A DNA stretch of 64,000 nt from Pseudomonas sp. ABC1. GTDB taxonomy: Bacteria; Pseudomonadota; Gammaproteobacteria; Pseudomonadales; Pseudomonadaceae. A model generated the notes under the pieces. The model saw nothing but the letters and a program-made list of their open reading frames with translations. It was not told the origin of the DNA and made no database searches. Position numbers and translations under genes: made by a program. This document shows, piece by piece, positions 33,491 through 45,305 of this stretch (the stretch's first letter is position 1; each line of letters begins with the position of its first letter). The stretch spans positions 2,658,501 through 2,722,500 of the forward strand of contig NZ_CP058349.1 in NCBI RefSeq assembly GCF_013395055.1, written 5' to 3'.

Positions 33491-33862
33491 ATGAACGAAC
33501 AGGAGCGGCAGCCACTCGATCACCAGACCCGGCAGTGGGCGATGTTCTGCCACTTCTCGGCGGCACTGGGGTTCGTCTTCCCCTTCGGTAATCTGTTCGG
33601 GCCGCTGATCGTCTGGCAGATCAAGAAGGACCAGCATCCGTTCATCGAGGAGCAGGGGCGTGAGGCGATGAACTTCCAGATCACCGTGGCCATCGCGCTG
33701 GCCGTCAGCCTGTTGCTGATGCTGGTGGTGATCGGTTTTATCCTGGCCGGGATCGTCATCATCGGTGCGATCATTCTGGGGGTGATCGCCGGTATCAAGG
33801 CCAACGAGGGAGTCGCCTACCGTTATCCGTTCTGCTGGCGGCTGATCAAGGCGCCGGATTGA
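33491..33862 (+). CDS. Small DUF4870 (Tic20-like) membrane protein
   Basis: This 123-residue protein has three or four hydrophobic helices (WAMFCHFSAALGFVFPFGNLFGPLIVW, LAVSLLLMLVVIGFILAGIVII) and the family motif KKDQHPFIEEQGREAMNFQIT. Its biochemical role is unknown. ATG 33491 is favoured over 33485 and 33476 because GGAG at 33478-33481 is then correctly spaced. It is convergent with crc, with only 22 bp between. The same gene sits next to crc in other pseudomonads, as far as I recall. Confidence 0.85.
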   Translation: MNEQERQPLDHQTRQWAMFCHFSAALGFVFPFGNLFGPLIVWQIKKDQHPFIEEQGREAMNFQITVAIALAVSLLLMLVVIGFILAGIVIIGAIILGVIAGIKANEGVAYRYPFCWRLIKAPD

Positions 33863-33884
33863 CGGGGCCGTCGTTCGCTGGACC

Positions 33885-34664
33885 CTAGATGCTCAGGGTC
33901 CAGTCGTAGTCGACGATCATCGGGGCGTGCTGGGAGAAGCGCGGCTGGCTGGGCAGGCGTGCATTGCGCACACAGCGGCGCATGCCGGGGGTCAATATCT
34001 GGTAGTCGAGGCGCCAGCCCAGGTTGAGCAGTTGGGCCTGCTCGCTGTCCGCCCACCAACTGTAGAGATCACCTTCGCGGTTCACTTCGCGCAGGGCATC
34101 GACATAGCCCATGGTGCCGAAAACCTCGTCCAGCCAGGCGCGCTCTGGAGCCAGGAAGCCAGGCTCCTGCTGGCATTCGCGCCAGTTCTTCACATCCAGC
34201 TTCTGGTGCGCCACGTACAGGGAACCGCAGTAGATGTATTCGCGGCGCTTGCGGCGCTGCTTGTCCAGGTAGTGGCCGAAGTCGTCCATGAACTTGAACT
34301 TCTGGTTCAGGTTTTCGTCACCGCCATGCCCGGAAGGCATCAGCAGGGTGGCGATGCTCACCTTGTCGAAGTCCGCTTGCAGGTAGCGACCGTAGCGATC
34401 CGCCGTTTCGAAACCCAGCCCGGTGATGATGGCCTTGGGTTGCAGCCTGGAATACAGCGCGACGCCCCCTTGCTCCGGGATCTCGGCATCGCAGGCGTAG
34501 AGGAAATAACCGTCCAGTTGATAGGCTGGATCATCGAGTTCCAGGCCGGAGACGCGGGTATCCTGCAGACAGATGACATCGGCATTCTGAGCCTGCAGCC
34601 AGCTGAGCAACCCCCGCTGTACCGCCGCCTGAATGCCATTCACGTTGACGCTGATAATCCGCAT
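33885..34664 (-). CDS. crc: Catabolite repression control protein Crc
   Basis: This 259-residue member of the exonuclease-endonuclease-phosphatase fold begins MRIISVNVNGIQAAVQRGLL and shows LQDTRVSG, GYVDALREVNREGDLYSWW and HAPMIVDYDW. Length equals known Pseudomonas Crc. It works with Hfq to block translation of catabolic mRNAs when preferred carbon sources are present, and it has lost nuclease activity in the characterised species. It is divergent from pyrE as in other pseudomonads, with a 91-bp shared promoter region. Confidence 0.95.
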   Translation of the reverse strand: MRIISVNVNGIQAAVQRGLLSWLQAQNADVICLQDTRVSGLELDDPAYQLDGYFLYACDAEIPEQGGVALYSRLQPKAIITGLGFETADRYGRYLQADFDKVSIATLLMPSGHGGDENLNQKFKFMDDFGHYLDKQRRKRREYIYCGSLYVAHQKLDVKNWRECQQEPGFLAPERAWLDEVFGTMGYVDALREVNREGDLYSWWADSEQAQLLNLGWRLDYQILTPGMRRCVRNARLPSQPRFSQHAPMIVDYDWTLSI

Positions 34665-34755
34665 AAATGGCCCCTAGAAACACGTGCGTGTATGATAACT
34701 CAAGCACTTGGCAATTAGCTAAAAGCTCTATTCAAGACTTCCGGGAAATCGTTTC

Positions 34756-35397
34756 ATGCAGGCGTATCAGCGCGAATTCATCCGTTTTGCCATCGAGCGT
34801 GGCGTGTTGCGCTTTGGTGAGTTCACTCTCAAGTCGGGGCGTACCAGTCCGTATTTCTTCAACGCCGGGCTGTTCAACAGCGGTGCGGCCCTGGCGCAGT
34901 TGGGGCGTTTCTACGCGTCGGCCATCGTCGACAGCAAGATCGATTTCGACGTGCTGTTCGGCCCGGCCTACAAGGGTATTCCTCTGGCGGCGGCCACCGC
35001 CGTGGCGCTGGCCGAGCAGCATGGGCGCGACCTGCCCTGGTGCTTCAACCGCAAGGAAGCCAAGGACCATGGCGAAGGCGGCTCCCTGGTCGGTGCGCCG
35101 CTGCAAGGGCGGGTGCTGATCATCGATGACGTGATCACGGCCGGTACGGCGATTCGTGAAGTGATGCAGATCATCCAGGGCCAGCAGGCCCAGGCGGCGG
35201 GCGTGTTGATCGCCTTGAACCGCCAGGAGCGGGGCCAGGGCGAACTGTCGGCGATCCAGGAAGTCGAGCGTGACTACGGGATGCCGGTGGTCAGCATCGT
35301 CTCGCTGTCGCAGGTGCTGCAGTACCTGTCCGAGGATGCCGAGTTGAAGCGTCACTTGCCAGCCGTCGAGGCCTACCGTACTCAGTACGGGATCTGA
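34756..35397 (+). CDS. pyrE: Orotate phosphoribosyltransferase
   Basis: This 213-residue enzyme joins orotate to PRPP to give OMP in pyrimidine synthesis. The PRPP-binding loop [16 protein letters not shown] and the N-terminal [18 protein letters not shown] are present, as is the flexible loop [17 protein letters not shown]. Length is standard. A small hairpin (GGCATCG/CGATGCC, 35412-35433) follows the gene. The start ATG follows a weak GGGAAATCG ribosome site. Confidence 0.97.
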   Translation: MQAYQREFIRFAIERGVLRFGEFTLKSGRTSPYFFNAGLFNSGAALAQLGRFYASAIVDSKIDFDVLFGPAYKGIPLAAATAVALAEQHGRDLPWCFNRKEAKDHGEGGSLVGAPLQGRVLIIDDVITAGTAIREVMQIIQGQQAQAAGVLIALNRQERGQGELSAIQEVERDYGMPVVSIVSLSQVLQYLSEDAELKRHLPAVEAYRTQYGI

Positions 35398-35585
35398 CTG
35401 GTATTCGCCCGGGCATCGTGTTGCAGCGATGCCTGTCACTCTCGCTTGTTTGCCTGACAAGTCGAATCGCTTCGCTTTCTCAATAACAGATGGAAAGGCT
35501 CTAGATCAATAGTTTCAAGGTATCGGTCCGAAGGTCGCGATAACCCTGTATCTTCGTCGGATTTTATATCGAGCGACGAAGCGCC

Positions 35586-37058
35586 ATGAGTGAATCCAGA
35601 GAAACCTACCAGTCATTGCACAAGCCAAGACAGGCATTCGAATCCCGTGCTGCCTATCTTGATCATGAACTGGAGATCATGGCGCCCAGACGCTGGCGAC
35701 CCAATTTGCCTTGGCGTGACTATCGTTTCGAGGTAGAGGACTGGGTCCCCGCAATGGCGGCCACTATTGGCAAGATCGTCATGGTGGCGGCTGTCGTGGC
35801 GGCATTCGCCGGGCCGTTGGGGCTTTCCAGCGAGTTCGTCATCGAGAACGCTCGCTATGAAATGCTGATTGCCGCCGTTCTCTTCGTACTGCTTTTTTCC
35901 GGCTTTTTGAATCCCTCTGCCAACCTGGCGGGAACGCATGGGCCGCTGATTCCCTTGATTCCCCTGATTGTCGCTTCCGGTGGTCATCCCATGGCGCTGG
36001 GCATAATGGTCGGCGTGCTGGGCTTCACCTTGGGCGTCTTTCGTGGCGGGAGCCTGCTGGCGCGCCTGACCAGTGATGGTGTGTGCGGTGGCTTGCTGCT
36101 CTTCCTTGGTTTCATCGGCATGACATCGCAGATCCAGAGCCTGCTGGCCTGGGCCGAGACGTTCGACAAGGCATACATCGCCTTCATCGTGATCTTCGCG
36201 ACCATTGTCATGTATGCCTACCTGGAGCATATCCGTATGCGCTGGCTGGCCATTCCGCTGGGGGCTCTGCTTGCGGCCTGCATTGCTTTTGCGTTGGGAG
36301 CACCGTTCGAATTCTCTACGGAGCCCGGCGTGCCCAACCTCAATCCGGCCTACTGGTGGGGCGAGGACACCGGCTGGAAACTGGGGTTGCCAGAGTTCCA
36401 CCACTTCGTGGCGGTTGCGCCTTTTGCCGTGCTGGCCATCGCCATGTGGTCGCCGGATTTCCTGGGGCACAGGGTGTTTCAGGAACTGAATTATCCGCCG
36501 AAGGCAAAGAAGGTACTGATGAACATCGACGACACCATGTGCGTCGCCGCCGTGCGCCAGGTCGTCGGTACATCCCTGGGTGGGGGCAACCTGGCATCGT
36601 CCTGGGGGACTTACATGGTCCCGGCGGCGATTGCCAAGCGTCCGATCCCGGCAGGAGCCATCCTGACCGGCGTGCTCTGCATCCTGGCGGCTCTGCTGGG
36701 TTACCCGATGGACCTTGCCATCTGGCCACCCGTGTTGAGTGTTGCCTTGATGGTCGGTGTCTTCCTGCCTCTGCTCGAGGCCGGCATGCAGATGACGCGC
36801 GAGGGCAAGACCTCGCAGTCGGCTGCAATCGTGATTTTCTCGTCCGCGCTGGTCAATCCGGTCTTCGGCTGGTCGCTGACTGTGCTGCTGGATAACCTGG
36901 GCCTGGTTGGAGACAAGGAACGAGGCCGTGGCCTGAGCCACACCGATCGCTGGGTCATCCCGCTGCTGGTCTTCGTCATCCTGTGTGGCGTGATGGCCGC
37001 CATTGGCATGTTCCCGGGCATCCCGGCGCTACTGCCTTCTTTCCGCGGCCTGGAGTGA
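35586..37058 (+). CDS. Polytopic transporter-like membrane protein (probable DUF3360, SulP/UraA-like fold)
   Basis: This 490-residue protein has a cytoplasmic N-terminus of about 55 residues and about twelve hydrophobic helices. The stretch LNPSANLAGTHGPLIPLIPLIVASGGHPMALG and the later MNIDDTMCVAAVRQVVGTSLGGGNLASSWGTY resemble the half-helix regions of SulP or uracil/xanthine permease folds. To my knowledge they fit the family labelled DUF3360. There is no STAS domain. The substrate is unknown; position after pyrE does not prove a pyrimidine link, since 188 bp separate them. A strong terminator follows. Confidence 0.65.
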   Translation: MSESRETYQSLHKPRQAFESRAAYLDHELEIMAPRRWRPNLPWRDYRFEVEDWVPAMAATIGKIVMVAAVVAAFAGPLGLSSEFVIENARYEMLIAAVLFVLLFSGFLNPSANLAGTHGPLIPLIPLIVASGGHPMALGIMVGVLGFTLGVFRGGSLLARLTSDGVCGGLLLFLGFIGMTSQIQSLLAWAETFDKAYIAFIVIFATIVMYAYLEHIRMRWLAIPLGALLAACIAFALGAPFEFSTEPGVPNLNPAYWWGEDTGWKLGLPEFHHFVAVAPFAVLAIAMWSPDFLGHRVFQELNYPPKAKKVLMNIDDTMCVAAVRQVVGTSLGGGNLASSWGTYMVPAAIAKRPIPAGAILTGVLCILAALLGYPMDLAIWPPVLSVALMVGVFLPLLEAGMQMTREGKTSQSAAIVIFSSALVNPVFGWSLTVLLDNLGLVGDKERGRGLSHTDRWVIPLLVFVILCGVMAAIGMFPGIPALLPSFRGLE

Positions 37059-37062
37059 CACG

Positions 37063-37092
37063 AAAAAGGGAGAGCCGAGGCTCTCCCTTTTT
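37063..37092. terminator. Strong bidirectional intrinsic terminator
   Basis: AAAAAGGGAGAGC (37063-37075) and GCTCTCCCTTTTT (37080-37092) form a perfect 13-base stem with loop CGAG, giving a U-run on either strand. It separates the convergent transporter gene and argB. Confidence 0.93.
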
Positions 37093-37111
37093 CATCGGTT
37101 GAACGACGGCA

Positions 37112-39434
<2,323 letters not shown>

Positions 39435-39476
39435 GCTGTTTCGCTCCTGGTGCGGTGAGGCGGACCTGCTGCGGTT

Positions 39477-39539
39477 GTAGGGTGCGCTGTGCGCACCGGG
39501 TTGGTCGCATGGGGCGCTGGTGCGCGTGGCGCACCCTAC
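39477..39539. repeat. Inverted pair of REP-like hairpins (BIME-like) between dut and algC
   Basis: GTAGGGTGCGC at 39477-39487 and GCGCACCCTAC at 39529-39539 are perfect inverted ends. Inside are two hairpins of the same design, GGTGCGC-N3-GCGCACC, at 39481-39497 and 39519-39535. A related sequence lies at 58854-58877. The structure fits a mobile extragenic palindrome of the REP type. Confidence 0.7.
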
Positions 39540-39544
39540 ACGTG

Positions 39545-40000
39545 TTACTGGCGACCGGAGTGGCCGAAGCCACCGGCACCACGTTCGGAATCGTCGAACT
39601 GCTCGACCAGCTCGAACTGGGCCTGGATCACTGGCACCAGCACCAGTTGCGCAATGCGCTCGCCCACGGTGATGGTGAAATCGCCCTGGCCTCGGTTCCA
39701 GCAGGACACCATCAGTTCGCCCTGGTAGTCCGAGTCGATCAGCCCGACCAGGTTGCCGAGCACGATGCCGTGCTTGTGGCCCAGGCCGGAGCGCGGCAGC
39801 ACCAGTGCGGCCAGGCCTGGGTCGGCGATATGGATCGACAGGCCCGTGGGGATCAGCAGGGTCTCGCCGGGTCGGATCACCGTGTCCTGCTGCAACATGG
39901 CGCGCAGGTCCAGCCCGGCGGAGCCGCTGGTGGCGTATTGCGGCAGGGGAAAGTCCTGGCCGAGGCGAGGGTCGAGGATGCGGGCTTGGAGTCGATGCAT
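39545..40000 (-). CDS. dut: dUTP diphosphatase
   Basis: This 151-residue trimeric dUTPase hydrolyses dUTP to dUMP and keeps uracil out of DNA. The five conserved motifs are visible in order: [40 protein letters not shown] and [10 protein letters not shown]. It begins three bases after the coaBC stop codon on the same strand, so the two form an operon. Confidence 0.98.
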   Translation of the reverse strand: MHRLQARILDPRLGQDFPLPQYATSGSAGLDLRAMLQQDTVIRPGETLLIPTGLSIHIADPGLAALVLPRSGLGHKHGIVLGNLVGLIDSDYQGELMVSCWNRGQGDFTITVGERIAQLVLVPVIQAQFELVEQFDDSERGAGGFGHSGRQ

Positions 40001-40002
40001 GT

Positions 40003-41232
40003 TCAGGCCTGGGGAGTAGTGTGTTCGGGACGATTGAAGCGCTCGGCGATAAAGGCCACGAGCTGGCGGGCGATATGCCCCTTGCTGGCTTGGCCGAAGC
40101 GGGTTTCATGACGTTGGCGGTCGATCACGGTGACCGCGTTCTCTTCGCTGTTGAAGCCGATGCTGGGGTTGGCGACATCGTTGGCGATGATCAGGTCGAG
40201 GTTCTTGTCGTTCAGCTTGCGCGTGGCGTAGGCCAGCAGGTTCTCGGTCTCGGCGGCGAAACCGACGCTGAATGGGCGATCCGGACGACTGGCCAGGGTG
40301 GCGAGGATGTCCGGGTTGCGCACCATTTGCAGCAGCAGGCCATCGCCGGTACTGGGGTCTTTCTTCAGCTTGTGCGGGGCGACCACTTCGGGACGGTAGT
40401 CGGCGACGGCGGCGGCGGCGATCAGCAGGTCGCAGGGCATCGCCGCTTCGCAGGCCGCGAGCATGTCGCGGGCACTGACGACATCGATACGTTGCACGCG
40501 CTCGGGTGTCGGCAGGAACACCGGCCCGGCCACCAGGGTCACGCGGGCACCGGCCTCGGCCGCCGCTTCAGCCAGGGCGAAGCCCATGCGGCCCGAGCTG
40601 TGGTTGGTGATGTAGCGCACCGGGTCGATGTTTTCCTGGGTCGGCCCGGCGGTGATCAGCAGGTGGCGGCCGGTCAGCAGGCCATTTTCGAAGCTGTCGG
40701 CGGCGGCCTGCGCCAGTTCGGTCGGCTCCAGCATTCGCCCCAGGCCGACATCGCCACAGGCCTGGCTGCCTGCTGCCGGACCCAGCAGGCGCAGGCCGCG
40801 TTCGGTCAGGCGGGCGCAGTTGGCCTGGGTTGCCGGGTCTGCCCACATGGCCTGGTTCATGGCTGGCGCCAGGGCGACCGGCGCGTTGGTGGCCAGTACC
40901 AGGGTGGTTAGCAGGTCGTTGGCGATGCCTTGGGCCAGGCGCGCGATCAGGTCGGCGGTGGCCGGGGCGATCAGTATCAGGTCGGCCCAGCGCGCCAGTT
41001 CGATATGGCCCATGGCCGCTTCGGCCGCCGGGTCGAGCAGGTCGAGGTGGACCGGGTGCCCGGACAGGGCCTGGAGTGTCAGCGGGGTGATGAATTCGCG
41101 CCCGCCCTGGGTCATCACCACGCGGACTTCGGCGCCCTGGTCACGCAGGCGGCGCACCAGTTCCGCGCTCTTGTAGGCGGCGATACCGCCACCGACCCCA
41201 AGGACAATGCGCTTGCGATACAACCGTTGCAT
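40003..41232 (-). CDS. coaBC: Bifunctional phosphopantothenoylcysteine decarboxylase/synthase
   Basis: This 409-residue protein carries two coenzyme A steps. The N-terminal FMN decarboxylase (CoaC) shows [31 protein letters not shown] and [13 protein letters not shown] with its catalytic Cys. The C-terminal synthase (CoaB) shows [23 protein letters not shown] and the DLIIANDV region. ATG 41232 is used because the conserved RKRIVLGV region starts just after it; upstream in-frame residues are not family-like. It heads the coaBC-dut-algC-argB run and is divergent from radC. Confidence 0.96.
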   Translation of the reverse strand: MQRLYRKRIVLGVGGGIAAYKSAELVRRLRDQGAEVRVVMTQGGREFITPLTLQALSGHPVHLDLLDPAAEAAMGHIELARWADLILIAPATADLIARLAQGIANDLLTTLVLATNAPVALAPAMNQAMWADPATQANCARLTERGLRLLGPAAGSQACGDVGLGRMLEPTELAQAAADSFENGLLTGRHLLITAGPTQENIDPVRYITNHSSGRMGFALAEAAAEAGARVTLVAGPVFLPTPERVQRIDVVSARDMLAACEAAMPCDLLIAAAAVADYRPEVVAPHKLKKDPSTGDGLLLQMVRNPDILATLASRPDRPFSVGFAAETENLLAYATRKLNDKNLDLIIANDVANPSIGFNSEENAVTVIDRQRHETRFGQASKGHIARQLVAFIAERFNRPEHTTPQA

Positions 41233-41355
41233 AGACCTGCCTTGTTGGAAGTGTGAACTGACGCACGGATTCACCGAGCATGCAGCCTGAAAAAGGCCGA
41301 TAAGATAGCACAGCGCCCAGCGCACCAATGAGGCGCGCATGCGTATTGAAGTACC

Positions 41356-41379
41356 CCCTCACCCGCCTGCGGGAGAGGG
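41356..41379. repeat. REP-like palindrome between coaBC and radC
   Basis: CCCTCACCCGC (41356-41366) and GCGGGAGAGGG (41369-41379) pair at 10 of 11 positions. The element resembles the palindrome at 4678-4703 (shared CCCGC-N2-GCGGGAG core) and lies in the divergent intergenic region. Confidence 0.55.
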
Positions 41380-41484
41380 TTGGGGGAGAAGGATGACCAT
41401 GCAGGTGAACCTGCCCTGGCACTGTTCGGCTGCCGGTTTCCCCCCCGATGCTGCCGAGCGTAGGGGCAGGCACAAGGAGGTGAG

Positions 41485-42159
41485 ATGAGTATTCGCGACT
41501 GGCCGGCCGACGAGCGACCCCGGGAGAAGCTGCTCAAGTATGGGCCGGCGGCCCTCTCCGACGGCGAACTGCTGGCGATCTTCCTGCGCACCGGCGTGGC
41601 CGGCAAGAGCGCGGTGGACCTGGCGCGCTACCTGCTCAATGACTTCGGCGGCCTGCGACCATTGCTCGAAGCCGACCTGCACGCGTTCTGTGGCCACCTT
41701 GGTCTTGGCCAGGCCAAGTTCGCGCAGTTGCAGGCGGTGCTGGAAATGTCCCGGCGCCACCTTGCCGAACGCATGCAGCGTGACTCCGCGCTGGAAAGTC
41801 CGCAGGCCGTGCGCGATTTCCTCAAGGCGCGCCTGCGCCACGAGCCCCACGAACAGTTCGGTTGCCTGTTCCTCGACGCCAAGCACCGGGTGCTCACGTT
41901 CGAGGCCCTGTTTCAGGGCACCGTCGACAGTGCCAGCGTCTACCCCAGGCAGGTGATCAAGCGCGCCCTGGCCTGGAATGCCGCGGCCATCATTCTTGCG
42001 CACAACCACCCCTCCGGTATCACCGAGCCGAGCCTGGCCGACCGCCAACTGACCCGGCGGCTGAAAGAAGCGCTGGAGTATGTGGATATACGCCTGCTCG
42101 ATCACTTCATCGTGGGGGATGGCGAGCCACTGTCCATGGCGGAATATGGCTGGATATGA
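41485..42159 (+). CDS. radC: RadC-family (JAB/MPN domain) protein
   Basis: This 224-residue protein has an N-terminal helix-hairpin-helix region ([27 protein letters not shown]) and a C-terminal MPN domain with the zinc motif HNHPSG followed by D seven residues later. The name comes from an old repair link that has been withdrawn; the function is unsettled. In pseudomonads I know, rpmB and rpmG follow close to radC, but here the 119-bp gap and the next gene exclude them. Confidence 0.95.
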   Translation: MSIRDWPADERPREKLLKYGPAALSDGELLAIFLRTGVAGKSAVDLARYLLNDFGGLRPLLEADLHAFCGHLGLGQAKFAQLQAVLEMSRRHLAERMQRDSALESPQAVRDFLKARLRHEPHEQFGCLFLDAKHRVLTFEALFQGTVDSASVYPRQVIKRALAWNAAAIILAHNHPSGITEPSLADRQLTRRLKEALEYVDIRLLDHFIVGDGEPLSMAEYGWI

Positions 42160-42278
42160 GGCTGATGCACCGTGTGTTGTGTTTATGGCCTTCTGCTACC
42201 AAGGAAGGCTGTCTCTTGCAGGGCGGTATCTGGTAAATAGGGGAGCCTGTCCAACAAAAACAACAAGAGGTCGCCGCT

Positions 42279-43838
42279 ATGCGTCCCGCCTTTCGTATTC
42301 ACCCTGTCATGTTTCTGTTGCATGTCCTGGCCCTGATCGGCCTGCTGTGCGCTGTGCAGTGGTTGCAGCCCCCGGTTGCCGTGCAGGTCGCCGTCGTGGT
42401 GGTGCTGGCGCTGTGGCCCTGGCTGCTGCGCTCGAAGGCCGTCGATGAGGCGCCTGTCGCCGTCGACCAGGGCTTCGGTGACCTGAGCAAGCGCCTGTCC
42501 CGGCATACCTGCGAAAACGCGCTGGCGTCGGCGCGGGTGGCGTTCAGTGTCGAGCAACTGGCTTCCCGACTGCATTCGCAGCGCGGTGCGGTCGGTGAAA
42601 TCGCCGAAGGTGCGCATGCCATCGCGGCGACCGGCCAGGACAGCGCCGAGCGTGCCCGCGAGGCCTTGCAGGCCGCCGAGTCGGTGCGGGCCAGCAGCGA
42701 TACCGGGCGCCAGGCCTTGCAGCAGGCCATCGGGCGCATGCAGCAGTTGAGCGAGCAGACCGAGGCCAGTCGCGGGCTGGTTGACGGCTTGTCGGCGCGT
42801 ACCGAGGAAATTCGCCAGATCACGGATGTGATCCAGTCGATCGCCAGCCAGACCAACCTGCTGGCGCTGAATGCCGCCATCGAAGCCGCTCGGGCCGGAG
42901 AAGCCGGGCGCGGTTTCGCCGTGGTGGCCGACGAGGTGCGCAACCTGGCGGCACGTACGTCCAGCGCGACGGAAGAAGTCGGGCGCATGGTGACCGATAT
43001 TCGCCAGCAGGGCGAAGCGGTGGTCAGCTATATCCAGCAGCAGGCGCAGGAACTCGATGAGGCTGCCGCGCAGATTTCCGGCACGGGCGAGCAACTGAGT
43101 GGCATCGCCGAGTTGGCGGGTGATGTAGAGGCGCAGGTCGGACAGATCGCTACCGGCACCTCCAGCAGCCATGAACGACTGACCAGTCTGTTCGTGGCGC
43201 TCGACCAGTTGCGTGCCGACACCGGCGAGAGCGAGGAGCAGACCCAGCGCCTCGAACGTGCGGCGGAGCAACTGGTCAGCCAGGCGGAGACGGTCAGCGA
43301 GCAGTTGGCCGAGGTCCAGCTCGACGACTACCACCAGTTCTTTTACGACCTGGCGCGTCAAGGCGCGCAACAGGTCGCCGAGCGGTTCGAGGCCGATATA
43401 GCGGCTGGGAAGATTTCACTGGAGGATCTGTTCGACCGCAACTACCGGGCACAGGCCGGCAGCGATCCATTGCGCTATCACACACGTTTCGACGGATATG
43501 CCGACGGGGTGCTGCCCGCTATCCAAGAGCCACTGCTCGGCTGCCATCAGGGGCTGATATATGCCATCGCCACGACACCCGAAGGCTATGTCCCGACCCA
43601 TAACCGCGCCTTTGCCCATCCGCCGGTCGGCGACCCGCAGGTCGACCGTGTGCGTAGCCGCAGCAAGCGTCTGTTCAACGACCGGGCGGGCGCGCGTTGT
43701 GGCAGCCATCAGCGCAACTTGCTGTTGCAGACGTACAGCCGCGACACCGGTGAGCTGATGCACGACCTGTCGGTGCCGATCATGGTCAAGGGGCGGCACT
43801 GGGGCGGCCTGCGCCTGGGCTATCGTCCGGAGGAGTGA
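42279..43838 (+). CDS. Methyl-accepting chemotaxis protein with cytoplasmic C-terminal sensor domain
   Basis: This 519-residue protein has two close hydrophobic segments (about residues 10-30 and 33-50) with almost no periplasmic loop. The MCP signalling hairpin follows, with the conserved tip region [34 protein letters not shown] (about 190-225). After it comes a C-terminal domain (about 360-519) of Cache/PAS-like character ([38 protein letters not shown]). Input is therefore probably a cytoplasmic or membrane-linked signal. Two cysteines (LLGCHQG and ARCGSH) lie in the sensor. No HAMP domain is recognised. It stands alone, with a strong MCP call but no known ligand. Confidence 0.85.
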   Translation: MRPAFRIHPVMFLLHVLALIGLLCAVQWLQPPVAVQVAVVVVLALWPWLLRSKAVDEAPVAVDQGFGDLSKRLSRHTCENALASARVAFSVEQLASRLHSQRGAVGEIAEGAHAIAATGQDSAERAREALQAAESVRASSDTGRQALQQAIGRMQQLSEQTEASRGLVDGLSARTEEIRQITDVIQSIASQTNLLALNAAIEAARAGEAGRGFAVVADEVRNLAARTSSATEEVGRMVTDIRQQGEAVVSYIQQQAQELDEAAAQISGTGEQLSGIAELAGDVEAQVGQIATGTSSSHERLTSLFVALDQLRADTGESEEQTQRLERAAEQLVSQAETVSEQLAEVQLDDYHQFFYDLARQGAQQVAERFEADIAAGKISLEDLFDRNYRAQAGSDPLRYHTRFDGYADGVLPAIQEPLLGCHQGLIYAIATTPEGYVPTHNRAFAHPPVGDPQVDRVRSRSKRLFNDRAGARCGSHQRNLLLQTYSRDTGELMHDLSVPIMVKGRHWGGLRLGYRPEE

Positions 43839-43880
43839 GTGGGCGGGTGGGGGAGTACCTGCTGTGCGCTGCCTGAAAAC

Positions 43881-45170
43881 TCACAACAGGTCTTTCAGGC
43901 GGTACCACAGCATGCCGAGGGCCAGTAGCGGCGAGCGCAGCAATGGCCCGCCCGGGAACGCCGGGTGCGGGATGCGCGCAAACAGGTCGAAACGACCGCT
44001 CTGTTGTCCGGCGATGGCTTCGCCGAGCAGGCGCGCCGCCAGGTGTGTGGCGTTCAGGCCGTGACCAGCGTAGGCCTGGGCATAGAACACATTCGGGTGA
44101 GCGTGCAGTCGGCCGATCTGTGGCAGGCGATTGGCGCCGATGCCGATCATGCCGCCCCACTGGTAGTCGATGGCGACATGCGCCAGTTGCGGGAAGACCT
44201 CGAGCATCTTCGGACGCATATAGGCGGCGATGTCCCGTGGGTCGCGGCCGGAATAGTGGCAGGCGCCGCCGAACAGCAGGCGCCCGTCGGCGGACAGGCG
44301 GAAGTAATCGAGCGCCACGCGCTGGTCGCAGACGGCCATGTTCTGTGGCAGCAGTTCCTGGCTCAGTGCCTGTGGCAGCGGTTCAGTGGCGATGATATAG
44401 CTGCCGGCGGGCAATATGCGGTTCGTCAGGGTGGGTTCGAGCTTGCCCAGGTAAGCGTTGCAGGCCAGCACCAGGGTGTCGGCCTGCACCTGGCCCTGGG
44501 CGGTGTGGACCCGCACGCTCGGTCCGTGTTCGATGCGTTCCACCGGTGAGTTTTCAAAGATGCGTACGCCCAGTGACTGGGCCGCTGCTGCTTCTCCCAG
44601 TGCCAGGTTGAGCGGGTGCAAGTGTCCCGAGCCCATGTCCACCAGTCCGCCCAGGTAGCGGGGCGAGCCGATGATCTCGCCCATCGCCTGCGCCGGTACC
44701 TGGCGCAGGCGATGGGGGTAGCCCAGGCGCAGGAGGTCTTCGTAGTCTTCCTGAAAGCCCCGCAGGTGGCGTGGTTTGGTCGCCAGGTCGCAGTAGCCCC
44801 AGCGCAGGTCGCAGTCGATGGTGTGGCGTTCGATGCGCTGGCGCACGATGTCCACTGCTTCGAACCCCATGCGCTTGAGTTCATCGACGCCCTCGTTGCC
44901 GATGATGGGGTGGAACTGCTCGACGTCGTGTCCGACGCCACGGATCAGTTGCCCGCCATTGCGTCCGCTGGCGCCCCAGCCGATACGCCGCGCTTCCAGC
45001 AGCGCCACGGAGAAACCGCGTTCCGCCAGTTCTATCGCGGTGTTCAGCCCGCTGTAGCCGCCCCCGACGATGCAGACGTCGACGCGCAACTGGCCGCGCA
45101 AGGGGTCGTAATGCAGGTCGCGATCGACCGTGGCGGCATAGTAGGAGGGAGCGTGGTCTGTCTGGCGCAT
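43881..45170 (-). CDS. FAD-dependent amine oxidoreductase (DAO fold, PuuB/OrdL-like)
   Basis: This 429-residue flavoprotein has the FAD-binding motif VDVCIVGGGYSGLNTAIELAERG (about 29-51), GRNGGQLIRGVGHD and the C-terminal YAGHGLNATHLAARLLGEAI. It resembles gamma-glutamylputrescine or related polyamine oxidases, which oxidise an amine with release of peroxide. The exact substrate cannot be fixed from sequence alone, and no glutamylpolyamine synthetase gene is adjacent. Convergent with the MCP gene. Length is usual for the family. Confidence 0.85.
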   Translation of the reverse strand: MRQTDHAPSYYAATVDRDLHYDPLRGQLRVDVCIVGGGYSGLNTAIELAERGFSVALLEARRIGWGASGRNGGQLIRGVGHDVEQFHPIIGNEGVDELKRMGFEAVDIVRQRIERHTIDCDLRWGYCDLATKPRHLRGFQEDYEDLLRLGYPHRLRQVPAQAMGEIIGSPRYLGGLVDMGSGHLHPLNLALGEAAAAQSLGVRIFENSPVERIEHGPSVRVHTAQGQVQADTLVLACNAYLGKLEPTLTNRILPAGSYIIATEPLPQALSQELLPQNMAVCDQRVALDYFRLSADGRLLFGGACHYSGRDPRDIAAYMRPKMLEVFPQLAHVAIDYQWGGMIGIGANRLPQIGRLHAHPNVFYAQAYAGHGLNATHLAARLLGEAIAGQQSGRFDLFARIPHPAFPGGPLLRSPLLALGMLWYRLKDLL

Positions 45171-45264
45171 GCTGGGCCTGTGCGGTTTTAGGTCGCCGAA
45201 GGATAAGGGGCTGGGCGGTGCGGGGCAAAGTATCCGGGCTGGCGGGGAGCCTGAAGGCTGTTGC

Positions 45265-45283
45265 TATAATGCGATGCATTATC
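45265..45283. promoter_or_regulatory. Candidate Fur box before the system 2 sigma gene
   Basis: TATAATGCGATGCATTATC matches the Fur consensus at 14 of 19 positions by hand count. It includes a TATAAT that could be the -10 box, placing a repressor site over the promoter. It lies 23 bp before the ATG at 45306. Confidence 0.7.
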
Positions 45284-45305
45284 AAGCGCTTGGTGCTGTG
45301 CTCCG

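Noticed and set aside
39435..40109. N-terminal extension of AlgC through dut
   Set aside because: The extra 225 residues are Pro/Arg-rich, overlap dut in another frame and have no family counterpart; AGGAG supports the start at 39434.
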